A stretch of 64,000 bases of DNA from an uncultured Prevotellaceae bacterium. GTDB lineage: Bacteria > Bacteroidota > Bacteroidia > Bacteroidales > Bacteroidaceae. The notes below the pieces were generated by a model. It was given only the letters and a program-made list of their open reading frames with translations, was not told the DNA's origin and did not search any database. Each line of letters opens with the position of its first letter. Positions within the stretch are counted from its first letter, which is position 1. Location of the stretch: contig CADCEQ010000013.1 in assembly GCA_902800435.1 (NCBI GenBank), positions 19,229 through 83,228 of the forward strand, in the 5' to 3' direction. Of this stretch, positions 9,097-16,171 are shown piece by piece. Both the position numbers and the translations under genes were made by a program.

Positions 9097-10758
9097 CTAT
9101 TTTGTCCACACAATGACGGGTGGAGCCAAATATTTGTACTGCCAGACGGCGCGAGTCGTGGCGTAGTTCCAGCGGGTGGGCTTGTGCTGTTCGTCGAAGG
9201 CGGCGAATTCGTCAAGTTTAGAGGCTTCCTTGTCCTCGCCCAGCAGCATGATGCGGTCGTAGATGGCCTTGCGGCTCGGGGCATTGAAGGGGCTCTGGTT
9301 CTGGCGCATCATGCTCTCCATGGTTGGGCGGAAGATGCCTTTGGCGTAGGTAAAGCCTCCTTCGTAAACGCTAATGCTCTCAGAACCGAAACGGCTGTCG
9401 CCAATAAAGTCTTTCCACATCACATTGCTTTTATCATCGGTACCATCGACATTCAGCATCCAGTTGTGACTGTGGTAAAACTGTAATTCTTTTACGGTGT
9501 TGTCGGTGGCAGGGCCTTTGTCGTCGTAGCCATACTCATCGGCCAGCTTGGCCAGACCGTGGCCGATGGCCTCATGAACCAGTACCTGCCGGAACTCTTC
9601 GGCATTGGCACCGTCAATGAGGGTGCAGAGTGCGATGGCACGCTGGCGGGGCTTTCTGGTCTTCTGGTCAAAGAGCAAAGAGGTGACGCCGTTGTGCTTG
9701 TTGCTGTTGACGATGACTACCGACAACGTGTTCTCGAAGTCGATGCCGGCAACCTTTTTCGTGTATTCATCGACCTTGTCGGCATCGAACTCTATCTTCG
9801 GGTCAATGTCGCTCGGCACGGTACTGAATACCGTGTGGTAGTCTGCGCCCACACCGTCGCTCTTTGAGACGGCCGTCACGGCATATACGCTGAAATAGTC
9901 GCGCAACGACTTGGCGGGTTCTTCGCTGAAGATGTTCTCCATGGCTTTCTCCATGACTTGCGAATAGCTATTGTCGCTGATGTCCTTGTCGGCAAAGCCG
10001 TCGCCCATCAGCACAATGGGAATACCCTTTCCCGCCGTTGCCTGTTGCAGTACTGTGACTGTACCGTCGGCCGTGAAGTCTTTTGATTCGTACTCGCTGA
10101 CTATGCCGCTCTGCGTTACGTAGGCGGTGTCGAGTCCCATCCATTGACCGTCGGATGTTGGCATCGTCAGCAAGTAGACGGCCGTCCTGTTGTTGTTCGT
10201 CAGGTTGGGAGAAACGGTCATCTCCTCGGTCTTGCCCGACCATTCTGCCCGCGTGAGACGACTCCCATTGGGCCAGTTGATCCAGCTCTGCTGGGAATAT
10301 CTGATTTGCAGATTGTCGCTCTGCTCCAGATTGCTCTTAAAGCTTAGCCTCACTTTTCCGCCTTCGGCAGATAAGGTATAGGTCTTCTGGTCGAAGATGG
10401 CGTACTTGCCGCTCTGTACCACGGTCACATTCCGCTGCTGCGCTCCAGTTCTGATGGTGATTGATGTCGACCGAGTGCTTTTGGTCTTGTTGGTAACAGC
10501 TGTGGTTACCTTGATGGTGTTCTTCCCGCTACTGCCTTTCTTGGGCGAAAAACTCACCCAGTCGGCAAGACAGGTCGCTGTCCACTCGCCTGATGACTCG
10601 AAAACAAGGTCTTGGCTCTGGTTAGCAACAGGATACAACTCCACCACGCTCCCCGATGTGAGCGTGATGGAGTTGCTATTGCTTTCCTCTTCGCATCCCG
10701 TTGCCAGTAAGACAACGGCCAAGAAGAGGATATTCCGGAAAAGCCTAAAAACCTTCAA
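9097..10758 (-). CDS. Secreted M64-type (IgA peptidase family) metallopeptidase lipoprotein with BACON-like domains
   Basis: 553 residues with lipobox LLATGC. Residues about 30-120 look like a BACON domain (SSGEWTATCLADWVSFSP..., NVTVVQSG), and a second beta domain spans about 120-220. The C-terminal half has MGDGFAD, then the zinc motif HEAIGHGLAKLADEY at 395-409 (HExxH plus a downstream Asp-Glu), which is the M64 signature. M64 enzymes are secreted zinc endopeptidases; IgA cleavage is known only for the founding member and should not be assumed here. It is 15 nt downstream of the coiled-coil lipoprotein gene, probably cotranscribed with it and rsmI, and lies directly before the SusCD operon. 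Confidence 0.88.
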   Translation of the reverse strand: MKVFRLFRNILFLAVVLLATGCEEESNSNSITLTSGSVVELYPVANQSQDLVFESSGEWTATCLADWVSFSPKKGSSGKNTIKVTTAVTNKTKSTRSTSITIRTGAQQRNVTVVQSGKYAIFDQKTYTLSAEGGKVRLSFKSNLEQSDNLQIRYSQQSWINWPNGSRLTRAEWSGKTEEMTVSPNLTNNNRTAVYLLTMPTSDGQWMGLDTAYVTQSGIVSEYESKDFTADGTVTVLQQATAGKGIPIVLMGDGFADKDISDNSYSQVMEKAMENIFSEEPAKSLRDYFSVYAVTAVSKSDGVGADYHTVFSTVPSDIDPKIEFDADKVDEYTKKVAGIDFENTLSVVIVNSNKHNGVTSLLFDQKTRKPRQRAIALCTLIDGANAEEFRQVLVHEAIGHGLAKLADEYGYDDKGPATDNTVKELQFYHSHNWMLNVDGTDDKSNVMWKDFIGDSRFGSESISVYEGGFTYAKGIFRPTMESMMRQNQSPFNAPSRKAIYDRIMLLGEDKEASKLDEFAAFDEQHKPTRWNYATTRAVWQYKYLAPPVIVWTK

Positions 10759-10773
10759 ACTGGGCTTCTTGCG

Positions 10774-11622
10774 TTACTTCACCAATACGACCAGATACTT
10801 GCTCGTCGACCAGAACAGCTGCGGGTCGGTGATGCGGAGCACGTACTGCTTATTGGCATCACGCTGCAGCGTGTAGGCGCTTGAGGGGTGCGACGTCAGA
10901 ATCTTGGCTGAGCTGGAGTAGAGCTTTACCTCCTTGTCGACGCGGATGTCGATCTTCGTGAAGTACTCCTTGTTGAAGCTTGACTGCAGCACCTTGCCGT
11001 CGACCAGAATCTGCTGTTCTTTCAGCTCGTCCTTGGTACCAAACACAAACCAGGCCGTATTCAGCTGCTTGTCCTGGATGGAGATGGTCTCAGCACGCTG
11101 ATTCGTCTCTGTCGTCAGTTCCTTGACGTCGGTGTTCAGGTTGGCCACCTGTTCGTCGAGCTCCATGATGTGGACGTCCTTCTCGTCCAGCTGCTCGCGC
11201 ATAGCCAGCATCTGCTTCTCGTTCTCCTCGAGCTGTTTACTCATATTCTCCACGAGTTTGCGTAGGGCGTCGCTCTTGACGCTGCTCTCGCGCAGCTGCT
11301 GCTTCAGCTTGTTGATGAGCTCCTTGTTCTGCTTCATCGTGGTCTGGATAAACTGGATGTTCTCACGGATACGCTGCTTAGAGTTGGCACCTTCGCCCTG
11401 CTGGGCTACGGCTACACGGTTTTCAGCCTCGGAGATCTGGCGGAAGCCCTCTTCAATCTCACCGAAAGTGCTCAACATGTCGTTGATTTCGTTGTCCTTC
11501 TGCTCAATGATCTGGTTCAGGGAGTCCACCTTAGTGTTTGAAACTAAGTCAACCTTAGCTGCTTTCTCATTGCAACTGGCGATGGCCAGCACGCAAGCGG
11601 CAAATAATACTAATTTCTTCAT
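10774..11622 (-). CDS. Coiled-coil lipoprotein of unknown function
   Basis: 282 residues. A lipoprotein signal (MKKLVLFAACVLAIASC) is followed by a long charged coiled coil from about residue 30 to 185, rich in Lys, Glu and Gln heptads. A short C-terminal beta region of about 95 residues starts at AWFVFGTKDELKEQ and ends in SKYLVVLVK. I recognise it only as a type of conserved Bacteroidetes lipoprotein and assign no function. Gaps of 16 nt to rsmI and 15 nt to the M64 gene suggest one transcript. Periplasmic or outer-membrane anchoring follows from the lipobox. Confidence 0.85.
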   Translation of the reverse strand: MKKLVLFAACVLAIASCNEKAAKVDLVSNTKVDSLNQIIEQKDNEINDMLSTFGEIEEGFRQISEAENRVAVAQQGEGANSKQRIRENIQFIQTTMKQNKELINKLKQQLRESSVKSDALRKLVENMSKQLEENEKQMLAMREQLDEKDVHIMELDEQVANLNTDVKELTTETNQRAETISIQDKQLNTAWFVFGTKDELKEQQILVDGKVLQSSFNKEYFTKIDIRVDKEVKLYSSSAKILTSHPSSAYTLQRDANKQYVLRITDPQLFWSTSKYLVVLVK

Positions 11623-11638
11623 AATCTTGTTTTTTTAT

Positions 11639-12328
11639 TTAGTTTTCTGATTTTTCATCCTTGTTTCCTCCCAGCACGATGACAAACTCGCCACGGGGCT
11701 CGTGCTCCTTGAAATAGGCGATGACCTCAGTCAGCGTGCCGCGAACACTCTCCTCATGAACCTTGGAAATCTCGCGGCAGACGCTTACAGGGCGGTCGCC
11801 GCCGAAAGCCTCGGCAAACTGTTCCAACGTCTTCACTACGCGGTAGGGTGACTCATAGAAAATCATAGTCCGCTCTTCATCGGCCAGACTCTGAATCTTC
11901 GTCTGGCGCCCTTTCTTCTGCGGCAAGAAACCTTCAAAGACAAAACGGTCGCAGGGCAGTCCGCTGCTGACCAGCGCCGGAACAAAAGCCGTTGCGCCGG
12001 GCAGGCATTGCACCTCGACGCCGGCCTTGACAGCCTCGCGCACAAGGAAAAAGCCCGGGTCGCTGATGCCCGGTGTGCCTGCATCGCTGATAAGTGCTAT
12101 ATTTTCGCCTGCCAGCAGACGGCTGACAACCCCAGCCGCCGTGCCGTGTTCGTTAAACTTATGGTGTGACAGCAGCTGGTTCTTGATGTCGAAATGTTTC
12201 AGAAGAATGCCCGACGTCCGGGTATCCTCAGCCAGCACAACGTCCACCTCTTTTAATATACGGATGGCACGAAGCGTCATGTCTTCCAAATTGCCGACAG
12301 GCGTTGGAACAATGTATAATATGCCCAT
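11639..12328 (-). CDS. rsmI: 16S rRNA (cytidine(1402)-2'-O)-methyltransferase
   Basis: 229 residues, the usual length for the short Bacteroidetes form. The N-terminus MGILYIVPTPVGNLEDMTLRAI, the VLAEDTRTS segment, and the SAM-binding SDAGTPGISDPGF and LPGATAFVPALVSSGLP motifs are diagnostic of the family. It methylates the 2'-O of C1402 in 16S rRNA to tune decoding. It is the first gene of a minus-strand operon with the coiled-coil lipoprotein and the M64 peptidase; nothing known links the three functions. A TAACTTTG box ends only 8 nt before the ATG, so the leader must be extremely short. Confidence 0.96.
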   Translation of the reverse strand: MGILYIVPTPVGNLEDMTLRAIRILKEVDVVLAEDTRTSGILLKHFDIKNQLLSHHKFNEHGTAAGVVSRLLAGENIALISDAGTPGISDPGFFLVREAVKAGVEVQCLPGATAFVPALVSSGLPCDRFVFEGFLPQKKGRQTKIQSLADEERTMIFYESPYRVVKTLEQFAEAFGGDRPVSVCREISKVHEESVRGTLTEVIAYFKEHEPRGEFVIVLGGNKDEKSEN

Positions 12329-12336
12329 TGCGGGTG

Positions 12337-12344
12337 CAAAGTTA
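12337..12344 (-). promoter_or_regulatory. -7 box (TAACTTTG) of rsmI
   Basis: TAACTTTG on the minus strand, followed by CACC, matches TAnnTTTG. Only 8 nt separate it from the rsmI ATG, leaving almost no leader. Confidence 0.75.
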
Positions 12345-12418
12345 GCAAAAAAAGGTAAATAACAGCCTATGGTAGCATTTTTTTCACGATTCGCTCTTCA
12401 CTTTTCACTTTTTTTTCG

Positions 12419-12426
12419 TAATTTTG
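12419..12426 (+). promoter_or_regulatory. -7 box (TAATTTTG) of tdk, 4 nt from the ATG
   Basis: TAATTTTG is followed by CACT and then the tdk ATG at 12431. Transcription starting at the usual distance would give a leaderless or nearly leaderless mRNA. The region just upstream (12390-12417) is a T/C-rich tract of CACTTTT-type repeats. Confidence 0.75.
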
Positions 12427-12430
12427 CACT

Positions 12431-13021
12431 ATGAACAACAACATCAACGGTGAAATACGCCGCCCCGGCCGCATCGAGGTCGTTTGCGGTTCAATGTTCT
12501 CAGGCAAGACCGAGGAACTCATTCGGCGCCTACGGCGTGCCCAGTTTGCAAAGCAGCGTGTGGAGATTTTCAAGCCGGCCATCGATGTGCGCTATTCGGA
12601 GGAGGATGTCGTCAGCCACGACCAGAACCATATCCCCTCAACGCCCATCGAGTCTTCGGCGAGCATCCTGCTGCTCTCCAGCAACATCGATGTTGTCGGC
12701 ATCGATGAGGCTCAGTTCCTTGATGCCGGACTACCTGATGTCTGCAACGAACTGGCTAACCGCGGTGTACGTGTCATCATTGCCGGGCTCGACATGGACT
12801 TTCGCGGTGTGCCTTTCGGCCCTATGCCTGCCCTTTGTGCCATTGCCGACGACGTCACCAAGGTTCACGCCATCTGCGTCAGGTGTGGTGCCCTGGCCTA
12901 CGTCAGTCATCGCATCGTGGCCGGCGACCGCCGCATCCTGCTCGGCGAAACCCAGGAATACGAGCCATTATGCCGCGAATGCTACCAAAAAGCGCTCGAA
13001 GAGAAAAAATCATCCGAATAA
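12431..13021 (+). CDS. tdk: Thymidine kinase
   Basis: 196 residues, normal for the type II (TK1-like) family. It phosphorylates thymidine to dTMP in the salvage pathway. The P-loop [11 protein letters not shown] follows [10 protein letters not shown]; the DEAQF motif and the lasso region with zinc ligands (CVRCGALAY and CRECY) are present. The frame starts at the first ATG and the N-terminal extension matches Bacteroides relatives as I remember them. It is divergent from rsmI and followed at 59 nt by a tRNA gene with its own promoter. Confidence 0.97.
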   Translation: MNNNINGEIRRPGRIEVVCGSMFSGKTEELIRRLRRAQFAKQRVEIFKPAIDVRYSEEDVVSHDQNHIPSTPIESSASILLLSSNIDVVGIDEAQFLDAGLPDVCNELANRGVRVIIAGLDMDFRGVPFGPMPALCAIADDVTKVHAICVRCGALAYVSHRIVAGDRRILLGETQEYEPLCRECYQKALEEKKSSE

Positions 13022-13022
13022 A

Positions 13023-13054
13023 TTTGGCTAATTCAAAAAATCGTCGTACCTTTG
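13023..13054 (+). promoter_or_regulatory. Promoter of tRNA-Lys (TTTG - 20 nt - TACCTTTG)
   Basis: TTTG at 13023-13026 and TACCTTTG at 13047-13054 are separated by exactly 20 nt, the best full match to the Bacteroidetes consensus in the window. The tRNA begins 27 nt after it. Confidence 0.85.
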
Positions 13055-13080
13055 CACCCGCTTTACGGCAAAACACGGTA

Positions 13081-13153
13081 GATCCGCTAGCTCAGTAGGT
13101 AGAGCACCGCCCTTTTAAGGCGGGTGTCTTGGGTTCGAACCCCAAGCGGATCA
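13081..13153 (+). tRNA. tRNA-Lys (anticodon TTT)
   Basis: The cloverleaf can be folded by eye: acceptor GATCCGC (13081-13087) with GCGGATC (13146-13152), D-arm GCTC-AGTAGGTA-GAGC, anticodon stem CCGCC (13107-13111) with GGCGG (13119-13123), loop CTTTTAA with anticodon TTT at 13114-13116, and T-arm TTGGG-TTCGAAC-CCCAA. The discriminator is A at 13153. CCA is not encoded (CGA follows). Confidence 0.97.
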
Positions 13154-13178
13154 CGAGGACTTTGAAATATCACTCAAG

Positions 13179-13204
13179 CGGGAACCTTACGGCTCCCGTT
13201 TTTT
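13179..13204 (+). terminator. Terminator of tRNA-Lys
   Basis: CGGGAACC (13179-13186), loop TTAC, GGCTCCCG (13191-13198), then six T. One mismatch in the stem. It lies just upstream of the next gene's start codon. Confidence 0.8.
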
Positions 13205-13227
13205 ATCATGTTAAAGGAAAAACAGAC

Positions 13228-13962
13228 ATGCTGATCCTCCTTGCCGCAGCCCTCTTACCGGCAGCCTTGCTGTGGCTTTACATCCTGAAGCAGGACCCAC
13301 AGCCGGAACCCACTAACTGGCTGGTAAAGGCCATTCTCTACGGCATGGCCATTTGTTTCCCTGTCGCTCTGTTAGAGGGGGCAATCATGGGCGCGTTTTT
13401 CGGAGGACAGCCGACGACGCTTATTGGCACGACCTTTCAGGCCTTTTTCGTCGCCGCCATTCCTGAAGAGGGTTTCAAGTTGCTTGCTCTCTGGCTGATT
13501 CTTCGCCACAACCCTTATTTCGACGAGCACTTCGATGGCATTGTGTATGCGGTCTGTGTCGGACTGGGCTTTGCAGCCGTTGAGAATATAGTGTATGTCT
13601 TCAGCAATGAGGCGTGGCTGTCGGTAGCCGTCATGCGTGCCCTGTTGGCTGTTCCCGGCCATTATGCCTTTGCTATCCTCATGGGCTACTACTATTCCGT
13701 CTACCATTTTACCGACCGTTCGCCCCGTACGGCGGCGTGCATTCTTCTGGTTCCTGTACTGGCCCACGGCATCTACGACGCCATCGCCCTCAGCGGGAGC
13801 GTCAACCGTTATGTCGGTGGTGTGAGCTTCATCATTCTCATCTACTTCTGCGTCAAGATGCACAAGTACGCAAGGACCAAGATGTTGGCGCAGATTAAGC
13901 GTGACAAGAATGACGGCACTGGCGACTATGACCGTCCCGTTGATGACGTGCACACAATATAG
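13228..13962 (+). CDS. PrsW-type intramembrane protease
   Basis: 244 residues from the ATG at 13228; the frame is open further upstream, but that part overlaps the tRNA and its terminator. Several hydrophobic segments alternate with the PrsW motifs: PEEGFK (the EExxK box, residues about 81-86), FDGIVYAVCVGLGFAAVEN, PGHYAFAILMGYYY and HGIYDA. The PrsW family are multi-pass membrane glutamic-type proteases; the best-known member cleaves an anti-sigma factor. An ECF sigma gene with a small membrane partner begins 95 nt downstream, so a link to regulated proteolysis is tempting, but it is inference only. Confidence 0.9.
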   Translation: MLILLAAALLPAALLWLYILKQDPQPEPTNWLVKAILYGMAICFPVALLEGAIMGAFFGGQPTTLIGTTFQAFFVAAIPEEGFKLLALWLILRHNPYFDEHFDGIVYAVCVGLGFAAVENIVYVFSNEAWLSVAVMRALLAVPGHYAFAILMGYYYSVYHFTDRSPRTAACILLVPVLAHGIYDAIALSGSVNRYVGGVSFIILIYFCVKMHKYARTKMLAQIKRDKNDGTGDYDRPVDDVHTI

Positions 13963-14056
13963 GCCACGCATTAGGAAATATTTTTTTTATCGCTTTCTAC
14001 AACCTTTTGCCCGGTTCAAACGTTTATTTACCAGAAAGCATTTTTAAAACCGTAGC

Positions 14057-14551
14057 ATGAACCGAGAAACATTCACCCGACTCGTCCGCAAAGAGCTGTC
14101 CGGCCTGCGCCGCTTCCTGATGGCGGCCTGCAGTGGCAACGGCGACGAGGCCGACGATATAGCCCAGGAGGCGCTGATGAAGGCTTACGTGGCATCGGCG
14201 AGCTTCGACGACGAAGCGGGTTTCCTGGCTTGGATCTACAGGATTGCCTGCAACTGCCTGATAGACCGCCAGCGCAGACAGACGACGCGCGGTGTTGCCC
14301 TGGACATCAATCAGGCCTGCGATGTGGCCTCGGCCTCGCGTACCGACGATGCCTTTGACTATCAGGAACTCTACAATGCCATCGACGGGCTGGGAATGAG
14401 CGAGCGCACGGCTGTACTCCTCTTCTACATGGAGGACCGGCCCATCAAGGAAATTGCCACCATCATGAGCGTTACTGAGGGAACGGTGAAAGCCTACCTC
14501 TCGCGCGGACGTGAACACCTTAGGAAGAAATTGAAAACTGAACAAATATGA
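14057..14551 (+). CDS. ECF-type RNA polymerase sigma factor
   Basis: 164 residues. Sigma region 2 covers about residues 15-80 (EADDIAQEALMKAY, FLAWIYRIACNCLIDRQRR), and region 4 about residues 105-160 (ERTAVLLFYMEDRPIKEIATIMSVTEGTVKAYLSRGREHLRKKL). The two are joined by a short linker with no extracytoplasmic or N-terminal extra domain. It overlaps the next gene by 4 nt (ATGA), so translation is coupled to a small one-TM protein that may be its anti-sigma factor. The 94-nt gap upstream shows no TAnnTTTG box, compatible with autoregulation. Confidence 0.95.
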   Translation: MNRETFTRLVRKELSGLRRFLMAACSGNGDEADDIAQEALMKAYVASASFDDEAGFLAWIYRIACNCLIDRQRRQTTRGVALDINQACDVASASRTDDAFDYQELYNAIDGLGMSERTAVLLFYMEDRPIKEIATIMSVTEGTVKAYLSRGREHLRKKLKTEQI

Positions 14552-14907
14552 AAGACCAGGAACTGAAAGATTTATTCCACGCCTACCGGCCCGAACTGGC
14601 CGACGAGGACGCGTTCATGCAGAGGCTCTCTGCACAGATGGATGCCGCTGACGGGAAGCAACAGCCGGCGCGCACCGTTCCGCTCTATCGCAAACTGCTG
14701 CCTTGGGCCGCCGCAGTTGCTGCCGCCGTCGTGATAGCGTGGCTGGCGATTCCCTCGCCAACACCCATGCCGGCTCCACAGACACAGTCCTGCCTGCCTG
14801 AGTACAGTCGCCCCACGCCCCACTTCAGTCACGCCTCCTTCGACGACATTGTCAACGAGATTGAGGCTAGCGGCAGGCAGTTGGAGCAGGCCATCGCCCA
14901 ATTATAA
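14548..14907 (+). CDS. Small single-pass membrane protein, possible anti-sigma factor
   Basis: 119 residues. A cytoplasmic N-terminal half of about 50 residues (acidic, helical: DLFHAYRPELADEDAFMQRL) is followed by one transmembrane helix (LLPWAAAVAAAVVIAWLAI, about residues 50-68), a Pro-rich stretch and a short helical tail. The size, topology and 4-nt overlap with the sigma gene are what one expects of an anti-sigma partner, but no HCC zinc-binding motif is present. I do not recognise the family, so the role is inference from context. Confidence 0.7.
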   Translation: MKDQELKDLFHAYRPELADEDAFMQRLSAQMDAADGKQQPARTVPLYRKLLPWAAAVAAAVVIAWLAIPSPTPMPAPQTQSCLPEYSRPTPHFSHASFDDIVNEIEASGRQLEQAIAQL

Positions 14908-14968
14908 CCGAGAAAAGAAAGATGTCTTGCTATTCATAACAGTAATCATCCCCAAAAACTAGTAAACA

Positions 14969-16066
14969 ATGAAAAAAGCAATAATCCTCATCGCATCGTG
15001 CTGCCTGATGGCTGCCTGTTCCCCGGAAAAGAAGCACGCCTCGGCCGACCCCATAGAGAACCTCGTCGCCTTTCTTGATGGAAAGGACTTTAACCAAACC
15101 CACAAGCGTACACGGTACGAAGGCGGGGCTGTCCTAAGAACGGAGACAGAGTATTACGGTATAGTGCTTGATGCTCAGGCATATAAGCCGGAAGAAAGAA
15201 CCGACGAGCTGCTGAAGAACGTGGACGAGGAGGCCGGAATCGTCGACTCCTGCCTTCGGGCTTTCCGCTGGGGCTGTGGCTCTGCACGCCAATGCTACCA
15301 CAAGGAGAGTCATAAACTGAACAAGGACACGGTACTCTATGCGCTGGCCCTCGAAGGCATGGACGGTGAACGGATAGAGCTTGAAGGTGCCGGCCACAGC
15401 AGCGAATACTATACTGCCGGTTACAAAGCTGCTAGGGCTGCAACCCTGACGGTGAATGGCGAAAAGAATGTCACCCAATGGATGATGAAGCACATCACCC
15501 GAGAAGAAGCGAAACAGAGCGAGGCCCCCTTCAACATGCGCCCCCTCACCGACTTCATCAAAAAGATGGTCGAGAAGATTGACAGCGTCAAGGTGTATGA
15601 GACCTGTTACGAAGTGACCAGCGAGGATTTTGAAGGGAATCCCTCGCTTGTCGGAGAAAGCTATCCCGACGAAGAGGACACCTATTGCGGCAAGACGACT
15701 GGACATCTGTACGTGGTTCCGGAGTCGTCGGCCAAGGATGTTCTGGAAATGCTGAGGTTTACGGTCATGAATGACTATGTCGGGCTGAATCCTCATCAGA
15801 AATTCTATATCGTTTCCACCGAAACAGAGATCATCATCGGCAACGGCGAGGAGCGCCACTACAGCACCGCCAAGCCCTATAAGCACGAGGATTTATACAG
15901 CGAAATGTCTGCAGACGGTCATTTCTACATCCTCGTGCTCGACGAGACCACCGGCACTTTTGTCCTCCCCCGTTGCTGGAAACACATCATCCGCATCAAG
16001 GACCACAAGGAAGAACTCATTCCCGGTAGTCATGAGAAGCCCAACAAGGACGGGTGGATAGACTGA
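14969..16066 (+). CDS. Lipoprotein of unknown function in the sigma-factor cluster
   Basis: 365 residues with lipoprotein signal MKKAIILIASCCLMAAC. The body is mixed alpha/beta and charged, with two Cys-containing stretches (WGCGSARQCYH; SYPDEEDTYCGKTTGHLYVV). I do not recognise the family. It starts 61 nt after the putative anti-sigma gene on the same strand and may be a target of that sigma factor (inference). It ends about 105 nt before dnaE, which has its own promoter. Confidence 0.8.
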   Translation: MKKAIILIASCCLMAACSPEKKHASADPIENLVAFLDGKDFNQTHKRTRYEGGAVLRTETEYYGIVLDAQAYKPEERTDELLKNVDEEAGIVDSCLRAFRWGCGSARQCYHKESHKLNKDTVLYALALEGMDGERIELEGAGHSSEYYTAGYKAARAATLTVNGEKNVTQWMMKHITREEAKQSEAPFNMRPLTDFIKKMVEKIDSVKVYETCYEVTSEDFEGNPSLVGESYPDEEDTYCGKTTGHLYVVPESSAKDVLEMLRFTVMNDYVGLNPHQKFYIVSTETEIIIGNGEERHYSTAKPYKHEDLYSEMSADGHFYILVLDETTGTFVLPRCWKHIIRIKDHKEELIPGSHEKPNKDGWID

Positions 16067-16158
16067 CTTCTCAAAGGTGTCAGGGTTGCGTCAAGTCCAG
16101 CTTCTGCTGCGCTAATATTATTTAACGCGGTTTCTTTGGCGGTTTGGCGGAAAAGGCG

Positions 16159-16166
16159 TAACTTTG
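16159..16166 (+). promoter_or_regulatory. -7 box (TAACTTTG) of dnaE, 5 nt from the ATG
   Basis: TAACTTTG then CACAC then the ATG at 16172. A GTTTGGCGG stretch at 16142-16150 may hold a poor -33 element. The distance implies a nearly leaderless transcript. Confidence 0.72.
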
Positions 16167-16171
16167 CACAC

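Noticed and set aside
12367..12582. Minus-strand small frame overlapping the tdk start
   Set aside because: It is coded partly by the T/C-rich CACTTTT repeats and lies opposite tdk; nothing supports translation.
16136..16171. Upstream in-frame ATG for dnaE
   Set aside because: It lies before the TAACTTTG promoter box, and the 12 extra residues have no counterpart in the family.
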